Of a stretch of DNA of 40,758 nucleotides, positions 1-7,219 are shown one piece after another. How positions within the stretch are numbered: position 1 is the stretch's first letter; each line of letters starts with the position of its first letter. The notes under the pieces are model-generated. The model was given only the letters and a program-made list of their open reading frames with translations, ran no database searches and was not told the DNA's origin. Made by a program: the position numbers and the translations under genes. Source of the stretch: Patescibacteria group bacterium (GTDB taxonomy: Bacteria; Patescibacteriota; Gracilibacteria; UM-FILTER-43-11); assembly GCA_018813295.1 (NCBI GenBank), contig JAHJBZ010000018.1, positions 1 through 40,758 of the forward strand. Reading direction: 5' to 3'.

Positions 1-8
1 AGACCACT

Positions 9-52
9 ATTCGAGCCACAACTTGAGCCACAATTCGAGCCACAATTCGAAT
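9..52. repeat. 12-bp imperfect tandem repeat ahead of the S41 protease gene
   Basis: Three copies of a 12-bp unit (ATTCGAGCCACA, the middle one ACTTGAGCCACA) and a partial fourth run directly into the start region of the protease gene. A TTG codon at 23 lies in the tract in frame with the gene, but the reading there only gives a repeating Ser-His-Asn-Ser peptide. I treat it as a noncoding linker repeat. Confidence 0.75.
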
Positions 53-55
53 ATT

Positions 56-1744
56 ATGAAAAAACTACTAGCCTCCATTATCCTAAGCGTAATCCTATTC
101 ACCTCGTATACATTTGCACATCAGTACGAGGATATACCAAATGATCACGAGTATTATTACGCCATTCATTACCTTAGAAGGAATGATGTTTTTATGGATA
201 CCAAGGAATTCAACCCGGATATAATCATAAATAGAGCTGAATTCATTAAATACCTGGTGCTTTTAAATGATCCTGATTACACAGAGAGAACAGATGTAAA
301 TCTTCCTTTTGAGGATACCCAGAATAATGCCTGGTATGCATCATATTTTGCCGATGCAATAGATCTTGGAATTATTTCAGATGAGGAAACAAAGATGTAT
401 CCATATGACAAACTCACTGTAGTAGATGCATTAGAACTCTTATTCCATTCACAAAGCATACCTATTCCAAAGGTGTACAAAGGTACTATTCCTTATGAAG
501 ATGTTCTAAGAAACACCCACTACGCACCGCTTATTATGCGCGCACTTGAGTTTGGCATTATTCACCCTGAATCAATGGATCATGTTGGCTTTTACAAGCG
601 TGTGACAAGGGCGGAAGCAGCCTACATGATTTACAAAATGGATTTGGTGAATCTAACACCTCCGGGAGGTGAGGCAAACTTAAGTTCATTTGACTCACAG
701 CTTCAAAAAGTCATAGCTGCGTGGGATATTATTTTTTCCGGATACTTAAATAAAGATGAGCTTGATAGGATGGCAATGTCCGATGCGGCCATTAGCGCAA
801 TGGTTGAAACATTTGATGATCCGTATTCAGCTTATTTAGACAGAGAGGAAAACACAGCATTTTCAGATGATCTTGATGGGGAAATAGAAGGAATAGGCGC
901 TTATATTGGAGTTAATGAAGAAGATGAAATTACTATAATTGCACCAATGTCCGGCAGTCCGGCGGAAGCAGCCGGTGTTGAGTCGGGAGACATAATTACA
1001 AAAGTAGATGAAACGGACATTGAAGGTCTGAGCTTATATGAAGTTGTTAATTTAATAAAAGGGCCCAAGGGCACAACAGTTGCCTTAACAGTCAGAAGAA
1101 ATGGGGGAGCAGAAGTGATCGAAATAGTCCGGGATGTGATTACAATAAATTCACTTGAATATGAGGTGATTGATAACGAAATAATGCGTGTAAAGCTTTT
1201 TTCTTTCAATCAAAACCTTCCCGACGATTTTCAGGAAGTGGTTGAAATCATGGAGAACAACTCAAATATCAAAGGTCTGATTATAGATGTAAGAGATAAT
1301 CCGGGCGGGCTTTTGGATTCAGCAATTAGAGTGCTTAATCACTTGATGCTTCCTGAGGCAGAGATTGTAACAATTAAATATAATTATTTTGAATATACTC
1401 AATATAGCAAAGGAGATGGAGAGCTTTTCGGTTATCCAACAGTAGTACTTATAAATGGGGGAAGTGCTTCTGCGTCAGAAATACTGGCAGGTGCCTTAAG
1501 GGATTATGATCTGGCTACCATTATTGGAGAAAAAAGTTTTGGAAAAGGCACTGTTCAGGAAGTTAATTATTTCCTTGATGATTCAAGCCTTAAAATCACA
1601 GTTGCAAAATGGCTAACTCCGCTTAATTTTGATATTCAGAAAGAAGGCATAGAGCCTCATATAACTGTAGAGGATAATACACAAACATATGCCGATGAAC
1701 AGCTAGAGCGCGCCATTTCAGAAATTAATAAAATGATTCGCTAG
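56..1744 (+). CDS. SLH-domain C-terminal processing peptidase (S41 family, PDZ)
   Basis: A secreted serine protease of the CtpA/Prc family anchored through S-layer homology domains. I chose the ATG at 56, because it is followed at once by a signal peptide (MKKLL, hydrophobic run, FAHQ); an upstream in-frame TTG at 23 lies in a tandem repeat. Order in the 562-residue product: signal peptide 1-22, three SLH-like repeats about 24-195, a PDZ domain about 275-355 and the S41 catalytic core to the end. The Ser/Lys dyad is visible as GGSASASEI (Ser about 472) and SFGKGTVQ (Lys about 497), 25 residues apart as in CtpB and Prc. The SLH repeats probably bind a cell-wall polymer, placing the protease outside the cell. 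Substrates are unknown. Family assignment is firm; the SLH repeats are divergent but have the usual spacing. A strong hairpin follows the stop. Confidence 0.93.
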   Translation: MKKLLASIILSVILFTSYTFAHQYEDIPNDHEYYYAIHYLRRNDVFMDTKEFNPDIIINRAEFIKYLVLLNDPDYTERTDVNLPFEDTQNNAWYASYFADAIDLGIISDEETKMYPYDKLTVVDALELLFHSQSIPIPKVYKGTIPYEDVLRNTHYAPLIMRALEFGIIHPESMDHVGFYKRVTRAEAAYMIYKMDLVNLTPPGGEANLSSFDSQLQKVIAAWDIIFSGYLNKDELDRMAMSDAAISAMVETFDDPYSAYLDREENTAFSDDLDGEIEGIGAYIGVNEEDEITIIAPMSGSPAEAAGVESGDIITKVDETDIEGLSLYEVVNLIKGPKGTTVALTVRRNGGAEVIEIVRDVITINSLEYEVIDNEIMRVKLFSFNQNLPDDFQEVVEIMENNSNIKGLIIDVRDNPGGLLDSAIRVLNHLMLPEAEIVTIKYNYFEYTQYSKGDGELFGYPTVVLINGGSASASEILAGALRDYDLATIIGEKSFGKGTVQEVNYFLDDSSLKITVAKWLTPLNFDIQKEGIEPHITVEDNTQTYADEQLERAISEINKMIR

Positions 1745-1759
1745 CTAACGAAATAACTT

Positions 1760-1792
1760 CTGAGGGAGCAGGGCTCTGCCCTGGTTCCTCAG
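1760..1792 (+). terminator. GC-rich hairpin after the S41 protease gene, flanked by direct repeats
   Basis: CTGAGG at 1760 pairs with CCTCAG ending at 1792, with an inner CAGGGC/GCCCTG stem and a TCT loop; about 15 base pairs with one mismatch and one wobble. There is no immediate T run, so it may work as a Rho-assisted or processing hairpin. It is bracketed by near-identical direct repeats (CGCTAGCTAACGAAATAAC at about 1739 and a one-base-longer copy at about 1802), which suggests insertion or duplication of the hairpin unit. Confidence 0.55.
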
Positions 1793-1803
1793 CTGACAGA
1801 TCC

Positions 1804-1930
1804 GCTAGCTTAACGAAATAACGAAACTTTTTTAATTTTAAATTTACAATTTTAAATTTTAAAACTTTTTGTAAATTGTAAATTGTAAATTTTTGTCGTA
1901 TCGTTGTGTCGTCGTTTCATCGTATCGTTA
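1804..1930. repeat. AT-rich inverted-repeat linker with CGTT/TCGT words
   Basis: Two degenerate repeat tracts lie upstream of maf. The first is built from AAATTTACAATTTT-type words followed by their inverse (GTAAATTGTAAATTGTAAAT), giving a long AT-rich hairpin. The second (about 1895-1930) repeats CGTATCGTTGTGTCGTCG-type words. The CGTT/TCGT word recurs at 11555-11597 and 22580-22652. Confidence 0.65.
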
Positions 1931-1936
1931 TAAAAT

Positions 1937-2503
1937 ATGAGTAAATTAATATTGGCCTCGGGCAGCCCTCAGCGTAAAAAGATTCTCAGGGAATTGGGGA
2001 TAGATTTTAAAGCAATTCCGGCTGATATCGACGAGCATCACAGCGGTTACACGAAACCTCATGCAATTGTTAAGTCCATAGCTTTTCGCAAGGCACAAGC
2101 AATCGCAAAAAAGCATCCAAATGACTGGATTATCGGATGCGATACCATTGTTATTCTTTCCAATGGAAAAATTGCGGTAAAGCCCACTGGCAGAAAAGAT
2201 GCAAAAAGAACCATAAACCTTTATCGCAAATCTCATTGTGATGTGTATTCAGGACTTGCTGTTATTAATAAAAAGTTGAACAAATTTTTTGTTCAGTACG
2301 AAAAGACGAGAATTAACTTTGGTGATTTTACCGATAAAGAAATTGAGGAGTATTTAGACTCCGGAGAATGGAAAAACCGCTCCGGCTCCATGACCATCGA
2401 AGGCAGGGGAGGGAAGTGGATTACTGGGATCAAGGGGTGTTATTGGAATGTCGTGGGGTTGCCGATTGATTTATTGAAGCAATTTTTATTGAATATCGAA
2501 TAA
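1937..2503 (+). CDS. maf: Maf-family nucleotide pyrophosphatase
   Basis: A 188-residue Maf/YhdE/YceF-type house-cleaning enzyme, which hydrolyses non-canonical or excess nucleoside triphosphates to the monophosphate and pyrophosphate. The N-terminal signature ASGSPQRKKILRELG (7-21), GCDTIV (67-72, with the catalytic-site Asp69) and KPTGRKDA (82-89) are all present, and the length is normal. Which of the two specificity classes it belongs to cannot be decided by eye. There is no visible Shine-Dalgarno sequence. The last codons (LNIE, then TAA) lie inside the inverted-repeat word that fills the gap downstream, so the C-terminus seems to have been remodelled by, or to have given rise to, that repeat. 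Confidence 0.92.
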   Translation: MSKLILASGSPQRKKILRELGIDFKAIPADIDEHHSGYTKPHAIVKSIAFRKAQAIAKKHPNDWIIGCDTIVILSNGKIAVKPTGRKDAKRTINLYRKSHCDVYSGLAVINKKLNKFFVQYEKTRINFGDFTDKEIEEYLDSGEWKNRSGSMTIEGRGGKWITGIKGCYWNVVGLPIDLLKQFLLNIE

Positions 2504-2581
2504 CGAATATCCAAGATCGAATATCGAAGTTCCTAAATACTTCTAAAATCATTATTCGATGTTCAGTCTTCGATATTCAAT
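2488..2581 (+). terminator. 13-bp inverted repeat overlapping the maf stop codon
   Basis: ATTGAATATCGAA (2488-2500, overlapping the last maf codons) is perfectly complementary to TTCGATATTCAAT (2569-2581). More copies of GAATATC(GAA) lie between the arms at about 2504-2527. The transcript would fold into a long AT-rich hairpin; a terminator or 3'-end stabiliser is likely. Confidence 0.6.
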
Positions 2582-2655
2582 TGTTATACAGTCTAAGCAA
2601 TTGACTTAGACCACCTCATTTGCTAACCTATTCGAGGTCTATTAACGCATTATTT

Positions 2656-3969
2656 ATGCCAATAAAAGTCAAGAACGCCGACGATATAAAAAGTAAACTC
2701 GGTCAGGTTGTTTATCTTGTTGGAACTCAATGGGGAGACGAGGGAAAAGGAAAATTAGCCGATATTATTTCTGAAAAGTACGACATAATAGCAAGGGCTG
2801 CAGGCGGGGCAAATGCGGGGCACACAATTTGTATAAATCACGAGGAGGTGTCAAAAAAATACATCTTCCATCTTTTGCCATCCGGAGCATTACATGTAGG
2901 TAAGATCTGCATTATTGGGAATGGAACGGTAATACACATTCCAACACTCCTTGATGAAATGCATAGCTTAAGAGAGCATGGAATTGAAATCCGTGACAAT
3001 CTTTTTATCAGTGATCGCGCTCATTTAATTTTTGACTATCATTTACAAGCTGACAGCGCGCAAGAGGATAGAAAGGGGGTAGGAAAGGTGGGTACAACCA
3101 AACGTGGAATCGGCCCTGCTTACGAAGATAAAATTGCCCGCAGGGGTATACGGGCAGGGGATTTGCTCAATTTTGGCTACTTCGTAAAAAAACTCCGGGC
3201 AAATGCTGAGCGGTATATGAAGGAGTATGGATTTGAAACAGATATTGAGAAAGAGATAAATGTTCACAAAGATGCAATCCAGATGATAGAAGGTATGATA
3301 ATTAATACATCGGAGTATCTTGATAAAGCCTATAAAGAAGGAAAAACAATTGTTGCAGAAGGTGCACAGGGTACACAGCTCGATATTGATTTTGGCACAT
3401 ACCCTTACGTTACATCCTCTAATACAATCAGCGGAGGTGCATGCACCGGCTTAGGCATAGCGCCAAATAAAATAAATACAGTTCTTGGTATCGTTAAAGC
3501 CTATACAACCAGAGTAGGGGAGGGACCATTTCCTACAGAACTTTCAAGTTACGAAGGAGAAATGCTTCAGGAGCATGGCAGTGAATTCGGAGCCTCCACA
3601 GGCCGCCCAAGAAGATGCGGCTGGTTTGATGCAATGGTGGTAAAAGAGGCGATTATGCTTAATGGAATCACAAGTATAAACCTGACCAAGTTGGATGTAC
3701 TGATTAACTTTCAAACAATCAAAATAGGAGTTGGCTATAAGCTAAACGGAGACCCAATCACCTCAATGCCTTTATCACAGGATCTTGGCAGTGTAGAAGT
3801 GCAGTACGAAGAAATGCCCGGATGGAACGAGGATATAAGCAAAGCAAAAACATTCAAAGACCTTCCAAAAAACGCTCAAAAATACGTAAAAAGATTAGAA
3901 GAAATACTCGAAGTACCAATTAACTTTATTGGTGTCGGAGTGCATAGGGACGAGATGATTTTTAGATAA
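2656..3969 (+). CDS. purA: adenylosuccinate synthetase
   Basis: The enzyme makes adenylosuccinate from IMP, aspartate and GTP, the committed step to AMP. The P-loop-like GTP motif QWGDEGKGK, GGANAGHT, the segment GTTKRGIGPAYEDK, EGAQGTQLDIDFGTYPYVTSS and STGRPRRCGW are all classic PurA elements, and the full domain is present. I start at the ATG at 2656 (MPIKVKNADD); a possible TTG at 2620 would add 12 residues unlike the family. The length of about 437 residues is typical. It stands after maf with a 150-bp gap and before the CYTH gene. No other purine genes are in the window, so it does not form a purine operon here. Confidence 0.96.
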   Translation: MPIKVKNADDIKSKLGQVVYLVGTQWGDEGKGKLADIISEKYDIIARAAGGANAGHTICINHEEVSKKYIFHLLPSGALHVGKICIIGNGTVIHIPTLLDEMHSLREHGIEIRDNLFISDRAHLIFDYHLQADSAQEDRKGVGKVGTTKRGIGPAYEDKIARRGIRAGDLLNFGYFVKKLRANAERYMKEYGFETDIEKEINVHKDAIQMIEGMIINTSEYLDKAYKEGKTIVAEGAQGTQLDIDFGTYPYVTSSNTISGGACTGLGIAPNKINTVLGIVKAYTTRVGEGPFPTELSSYEGEMLQEHGSEFGASTGRPRRCGWFDAMVVKEAIMLNGITSINLTKLDVLINFQTIKIGVGYKLNGDPITSMPLSQDLGSVEVQYEEMPGWNEDISKAKTFKDLPKNAQKYVKRLEEILEVPINFIGVGVHRDEMIFR

Positions 3970-3975
3970 TTAATT

Positions 3976-4042
3976 CGTGTCTCGTGCGCCGTGCGCCGTG
4001 GTTCGTCCACGAGTCACGAGTCACGAGTCACCGCGCACGATC
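3976..4042. repeat. GC-rich palindromic linker with 7-bp tandem repeats
   Basis: The gap between purA and the CYTH gene holds GTGCGCC repeated twice, a GTGG/CCAC mini-hairpin (3998-4010), three tandem copies of GAGTCAC (4011-4031), and CGTGCGC (3983-3989), which pairs with GCGCACG (4033-4039). The GC content is well above that of the neighbouring genes. The whole linker can fold as one hairpin in the message. Confidence 0.65.
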
Positions 4043-4558
4043 ATGTATGAAATAGAAGCCAAAGTGGCTATAAGCAAACCGGATTTTAAACGTCTTCAAA
4101 AAGAGCTAGGTAAAGTGGCTAAGTTTAAAGGTAAGAGCCTGAAAAAAGATACCTATTACGACAATCCAAAAAAAGTATTTTTCAGGATCAGGAATGAAGG
4201 CAGGAAAAACTATTTAATAATTAAAGAGAAGGGGATTGAGAAAGGAGTTGAAGCAAATCTGGAAATGGAGTGGGGGATAAAAGATTTAAACAAATTTAAT
4301 AAACTGCTTAAGAAAATAGGAATTAAGCCAGCCGTCCAAAAAACCAAGAAAACTGAGGCTTATCAACTTAATGGATTTAATATAGAATTAAATTACGTGG
4401 CAAAACTAGGTTACTTCCTCGAGATCGAAAAAGTCGTAAACGCAAAAACCCAAATCAAAAAAGCTAAAAAAGATTTACTCGATATTTTTAGGCAGTTTGG
4501 GTATAGTCAGAAGGATTTTGAAAAAAAATATTACCTGGAACTCCTACAAAAAATTTAA
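4043..4558 (+). CDS. CYTH-domain protein (CyaB/thiamine-triphosphatase-like fold)
   Basis: A 172-residue protein that starts with the CYTH signature YEIEAKV (E-x-E-x-K at residues 3-7), followed by charged strands such as FFRIRNEG and LIIKEKG, which line the triphosphate tunnel of this fold. CYTH enzymes use metal ions to act on triphosphate substrates: class IV adenylyl cyclase, thiamine triphosphatase or tripolyphosphatase. The substrate here cannot be told from sequence. I start at the ATG at 4043, since the upstream in-frame extension is encoded by the repeat linker. It lies 27 bp ahead of the FtsA-like gene and is probably cotranscribed with it. Confidence 0.85.
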   Translation: MYEIEAKVAISKPDFKRLQKELGKVAKFKGKSLKKDTYYDNPKKVFFRIRNEGRKNYLIIKEKGIEKGVEANLEMEWGIKDLNKFNKLLKKIGIKPAVQKTKKTEAYQLNGFNIELNYVAKLGYFLEIEKVVNAKTQIKKAKKDLLDIFRQFGYSQKDFEKKYYLELLQKI

Positions 4559-4585
4559 TCCTTAATCTTTAATCTTAAATTAGAA

Positions 4586-5860
4586 TTGTTTGAATTTTTA
4601 CGACGCAAACCGAAGGAACAAGCAATAATCGCCCTGGATATAGGAACGGAAATCGTTAAAGCTGCACTTTTTACAATTGAGGAAAAGCAAAGTGTCAGCG
4701 GAGAAGTTATAGGCAAAAGGGCAGCGGTTCGCGGGCTTGGCAAAATCCGCCAACGTCTTGGGGACATCCAAAACGGTGTGGTAACCGACATCGCCAGTGT
4801 TGTGCATAACTGCCAGGAAGCAATTAGGATTGCAAGCCATGAAGCCGGCTTAAAACCAAATCAAATGGTGATGGGTATTGCCGGAGAATTTGTGAAAGGT
4901 GCCACATCCAATATCAGTTATAAGCGAGAAGAGCAGGACGCAAAGATAAACCTTTCCGAATTACGTAATATTGTTCACAAGTTGCAGTGGAAAGCTTTTG
5001 GTGAAGTTCGCAAACAGCTTAGCGAAGAAACCGGTTATCCGGAAATAGATGTAAAACTTATTAACACAGCAATTGTAGATGTGCGGATCGACGGATACAA
5101 AGTAACCAACCCCCTTGGGTTCCAGGGTAAAGAAGTCCAAATGTCCATCTTCAACTCCTTTGCACCACTCGTACACTTCAGCTCGCTATCAAGCATTGCG
5201 GATGAACTTGATCTGGATCTCTTAAGCATTGTCTCTGAGCCATATGCCCTTTCACGATGTATAGATTTTGAAGATGGAAACCTATCCGCAATATTTATAG
5301 ATGTGGGAGGCGGAACAACTGATGTTGCAGTTGTTTCCAATGGATGTGTAATTGGCACCAAAATGTTTGCCCTTGGAGGAAGAACCTTTACAAAACGCAT
5401 AGGAGTAGAACTTAATATTTCTTTTCAGGAAGCTGAAAAACTAAAACTTGCTTACACCGCAGATAAACTTGAACAAAAATCCAAGAAAATCATTTCCGAT
5501 ATAATATCAAATGATATAGAAATATGGCTTGAGGGAATTAATCTTTCACTTTCTGAATTCAAAAACCTGGAAGTCCTACCCTCCAAAATCCTGCTCTGCG
5601 GCGGAGGAACACATCTCCCAGAGATAAAACAGGCCTTAAACAACGAAAAATGGTATAAAAAGCTTCATTTTGCCCGAAAACCTCAAGCTACATTCATTCA
5701 TCCAAATGATTTAGGTAACATAATCGACGAAACCAAGCAGATTAAAGACCAACAAGATATTACCCCAATGGCCCTTGTAAATGTTGGTATAGATCTAGCA
5801 GGGGAGGAGACTGTTATTCAAAAGGCCCTTAGGAAGGTTATTGGGATTATGAAGGTTTAA
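4586..5860 (+). CDS. FtsA-like actin-fold ATPase
   Basis: A 424-residue member of the FtsA/PilM branch of the actin/Hsp70 superfamily. The phosphate-binding loops are ALDIGTEIVKAAL (about 16-28) and IFIDVGGGTTDVAVV (about 236-250), and the adenosine loop is LLCGGGTHLPEI (about 341-352). The middle region (VKLINTAIVDVRIDGYKVTNP, about 156-175) reads like the FtsA 1C subdomain. The C-terminus ends in a short basic amphipathic stretch (VIQKALRKVIGIMKV), as expected for the FtsA membrane-targeting helix. It is therefore more likely FtsA, the membrane tether of FtsZ, than PilM, though no ftsZ or pil genes are nearby to settle it. The start is a TTG; the next Met is inside the domain. Confidence 0.8.
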   Translation: MFEFLRRKPKEQAIIALDIGTEIVKAALFTIEEKQSVSGEVIGKRAAVRGLGKIRQRLGDIQNGVVTDIASVVHNCQEAIRIASHEAGLKPNQMVMGIAGEFVKGATSNISYKREEQDAKINLSELRNIVHKLQWKAFGEVRKQLSEETGYPEIDVKLINTAIVDVRIDGYKVTNPLGFQGKEVQMSIFNSFAPLVHFSSLSSIADELDLDLLSIVSEPYALSRCIDFEDGNLSAIFIDVGGGTTDVAVVSNGCVIGTKMFALGGRTFTKRIGVELNISFQEAEKLKLAYTADKLEQKSKKIISDIISNDIEIWLEGINLSLSEFKNLEVLPSKILLCGGGTHLPEIKQALNNEKWYKKLHFARKPQATFIHPNDLGNIIDETKQIKDQQDITPMALVNVGIDLAGEETVIQKALRKVIGIMKV

Positions 5861-5939
5861 ATCATTTAACATTTATCAAATTTCATTTTTCATTTATATG
5901 ATTAACGGAGAAGGGGCTTATTAGATATTTAAAAGAAAT

Positions 5940-5963
5940 CCCGCACAATGTATCTTGTACGGG
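5940..5963. terminator. hairpin between the convergent FtsA-like and Phd-like genes
   Basis: CCCGCACAA (5940-5948) pairs with TTGTACGGG (5955-5963) with one mismatch and a 6-nt loop. It sits between two converging genes; on the minus strand it is followed by a T-rich stretch, so it probably ends the minus-strand sortase transcript and may also serve the plus strand. Confidence 0.6.
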
Positions 5964-5997
5964 TATAATATAGGTGAATTCCGCTTAAGCTAGTTAT

Positions 5998-6315
5998 TCA
6001 GCCCCAAAACGTTAAAGAAGCAATTGCTTGTCCTTTTTCCGTAATCGTAACTCCATAAGGTTTACCATTCAAAGTTCCTAACACACAATCAAAATTGTCT
6101 CTGAGTTCATCCACAGTTACAAATCTATCAGATGCCACTGGATCCGGCTTGTCAAGAATGCCAATTTCATTACCACCATCTACAATTCTAAATACAGTAT
6201 CCCTTGAATGCTGAACTATCTGAAGCCTCACATTAAGACCACGTTTCAGTTGGTCAGGGGTAATATCCTCAGTTCTTCCTACAGATTGTTTTAATAAGTC
6301 AAAAGAGTTAGGCAT
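5998..6315 (-). CDS. small protein with two tandem Phd/YefM-antitoxin-like units
   Basis: A 105-residue protein of unknown function. The C-terminal half (VTVDELRDNFDCVL, then YGVTITEKGQAIASL) has the layout of the Phd/YefM antitoxin fold: T-x-x-E-L-R followed by a helix and a hairpin with V-x-I-T-x-x-G-x-x-I-A-x-L. The N-terminal half repeats it (ITPDQLKRGLNVRL, then FRIVDGGNEIGIL), so the protein looks like an internal duplication. No toxin gene is next to it. It lies 38 bp after the sortase gene and is probably cotranscribed with it. The start has no Shine-Dalgarno sequence. The Phd resemblance is a pattern reading and not a family search; a plain hypothetical protein is the alternative. 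It ends in TGA. Confidence 0.7.
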   Translation of the reverse strand: MPNSFDLLKQSVGRTEDITPDQLKRGLNVRLQIVQHSRDTVFRIVDGGNEIGILDKPDPVASDRFVTVDELRDNFDCVLGTLNGKPYGVTITEKGQAIASLTFWG

Positions 6316-6353
6316 TGGAAGGCAATGAAAAATGAAAAATCTTAATTGAAAAA

Positions 6354-7121
6354 TTAATTTATTTGTTCAGCTCTAATGATTAATCTTCGTAAAGCTGTAC
6401 CAACTGGTGTACATGTCATTAATGTAGCAATCTTTTCATCAGTTGGTTGTTCAAGTACGCTTACATTGTCTGGTTGTACTTCGAATTTGTCGGTAACAAG
6501 ATAGATGTATTGCACCTGGTTGTAATAGACGATAAATTCATCTCCAGGCTCTAATTGTCCAAGAAGTGCAAAAACGTCCTTAAATTGGCCCGGATCCCAT
6601 GGATAATAAGAACTATGACCTGTTATAAATACATTTCCATATTGGCCAGGTTTTGCTGTACCAGGATAATGAACAACGCCATTTCTAAGACCTTCCTGAA
6701 TCTGTTCTTCTAAATCAGACCAATTCTCCCCTTCAATATGTTCTGTAGTCATGTCAACCATTGGAACACTTTGACCAAGCTTAGGTACAATCAAGCGATC
6801 ATCTGTTGGAGCTATAGGAAAATCAACCCATGCGTAACTGGTGCGAGTCTCCTTTTTATCCGGTAATACCGGTAAAAGATCTTCTGCATTTGAGTTATTC
6901 TCTGAGGCAGTTGTTAAAAACTGTTCTGCCTGAGCTTGAGCTTCTGGGTTGAATGCGCTGGTTAAGATCTGTTTATAAGCTGTAAAGTTTATGGCAAAAA
7001 ATGTAACTGCAAAAATCATTCCAGTTACAACTGTAAATCTTACAAATTGCCAAAACTTATCACCTAAGGTGATTTTTTGAATCGTAACTCCCCTCTCATT
7101 TCCTGGGTAAGAAATATTCAT
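6354..7121 (-). CDS. sortase
   Basis: A membrane-anchored cysteine transpeptidase. The 255 residues begin with a short cytoplasmic stretch, one transmembrane helix (about 28-46), an extended linker, and a sortase barrel (about 105-255). The catalytic residues are visible: His169 in ITGHSS, Cys237 in LMTCTP, and an Arg at 245 or 246 in the TALRRLIIRA strand. The TxTC-P spacing and overall layout resemble class D/E sortases. Sortases join proteins with a C-terminal sorting signal to the wall or to pilin subunits; no LPxTG-like tail is found on any protein in this window, so the substrate is elsewhere or has an unusual signal. A good promoter lies directly upstream and would give a nearly leaderless message. 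Confidence 0.9.
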   Translation of the reverse strand: MNISYPGNERGVTIQKITLGDKFWQFVRFTVVTGMIFAVTFFAINFTAYKQILTSAFNPEAQAQAEQFLTTASENNSNAEDLLPVLPDKKETRTSYAWVDFPIAPTDDRLIVPKLGQSVPMVDMTTEHIEGENWSDLEEQIQEGLRNGVVHYPGTAKPGQYGNVFITGHSSYYPWDPGQFKDVFALLGQLEPGDEFIVYYNQVQYIYLVTDKFEVQPDNVSVLEQPTDEKIATLMTCTPVGTALRRLIIRAEQIN

Positions 7122-7131
7122 TTAGTACTTA

Positions 7132-7160
7132 ATTATAGCAAATTTTAGCATAAAATTCAA
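7132..7160 (-). promoter_or_regulatory. sigma-70-type promoter of the sortase gene, nearly leaderless
   Basis: On the minus strand, TTGAAT (7160-7155), a 17-bp spacer and TATAAT (7137-7132), with an extended TG before the -10 box. The expected start of transcription is about 7125, only 3-5 nt before the ATG at 7121. Confidence 0.7.
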
Positions 7161-7219
7161 TCTATAAGTAACTGAATTCTAACACTATTTAGTAGATTTG
7201 TCAACTATAAAACCCATTA

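Noticed and set aside
2620-2655. TTG start for purA giving 12 more residues
   Set aside because: The ATG at 2656 gives the normal PurA N-terminus and length; the added residues are not family-like.
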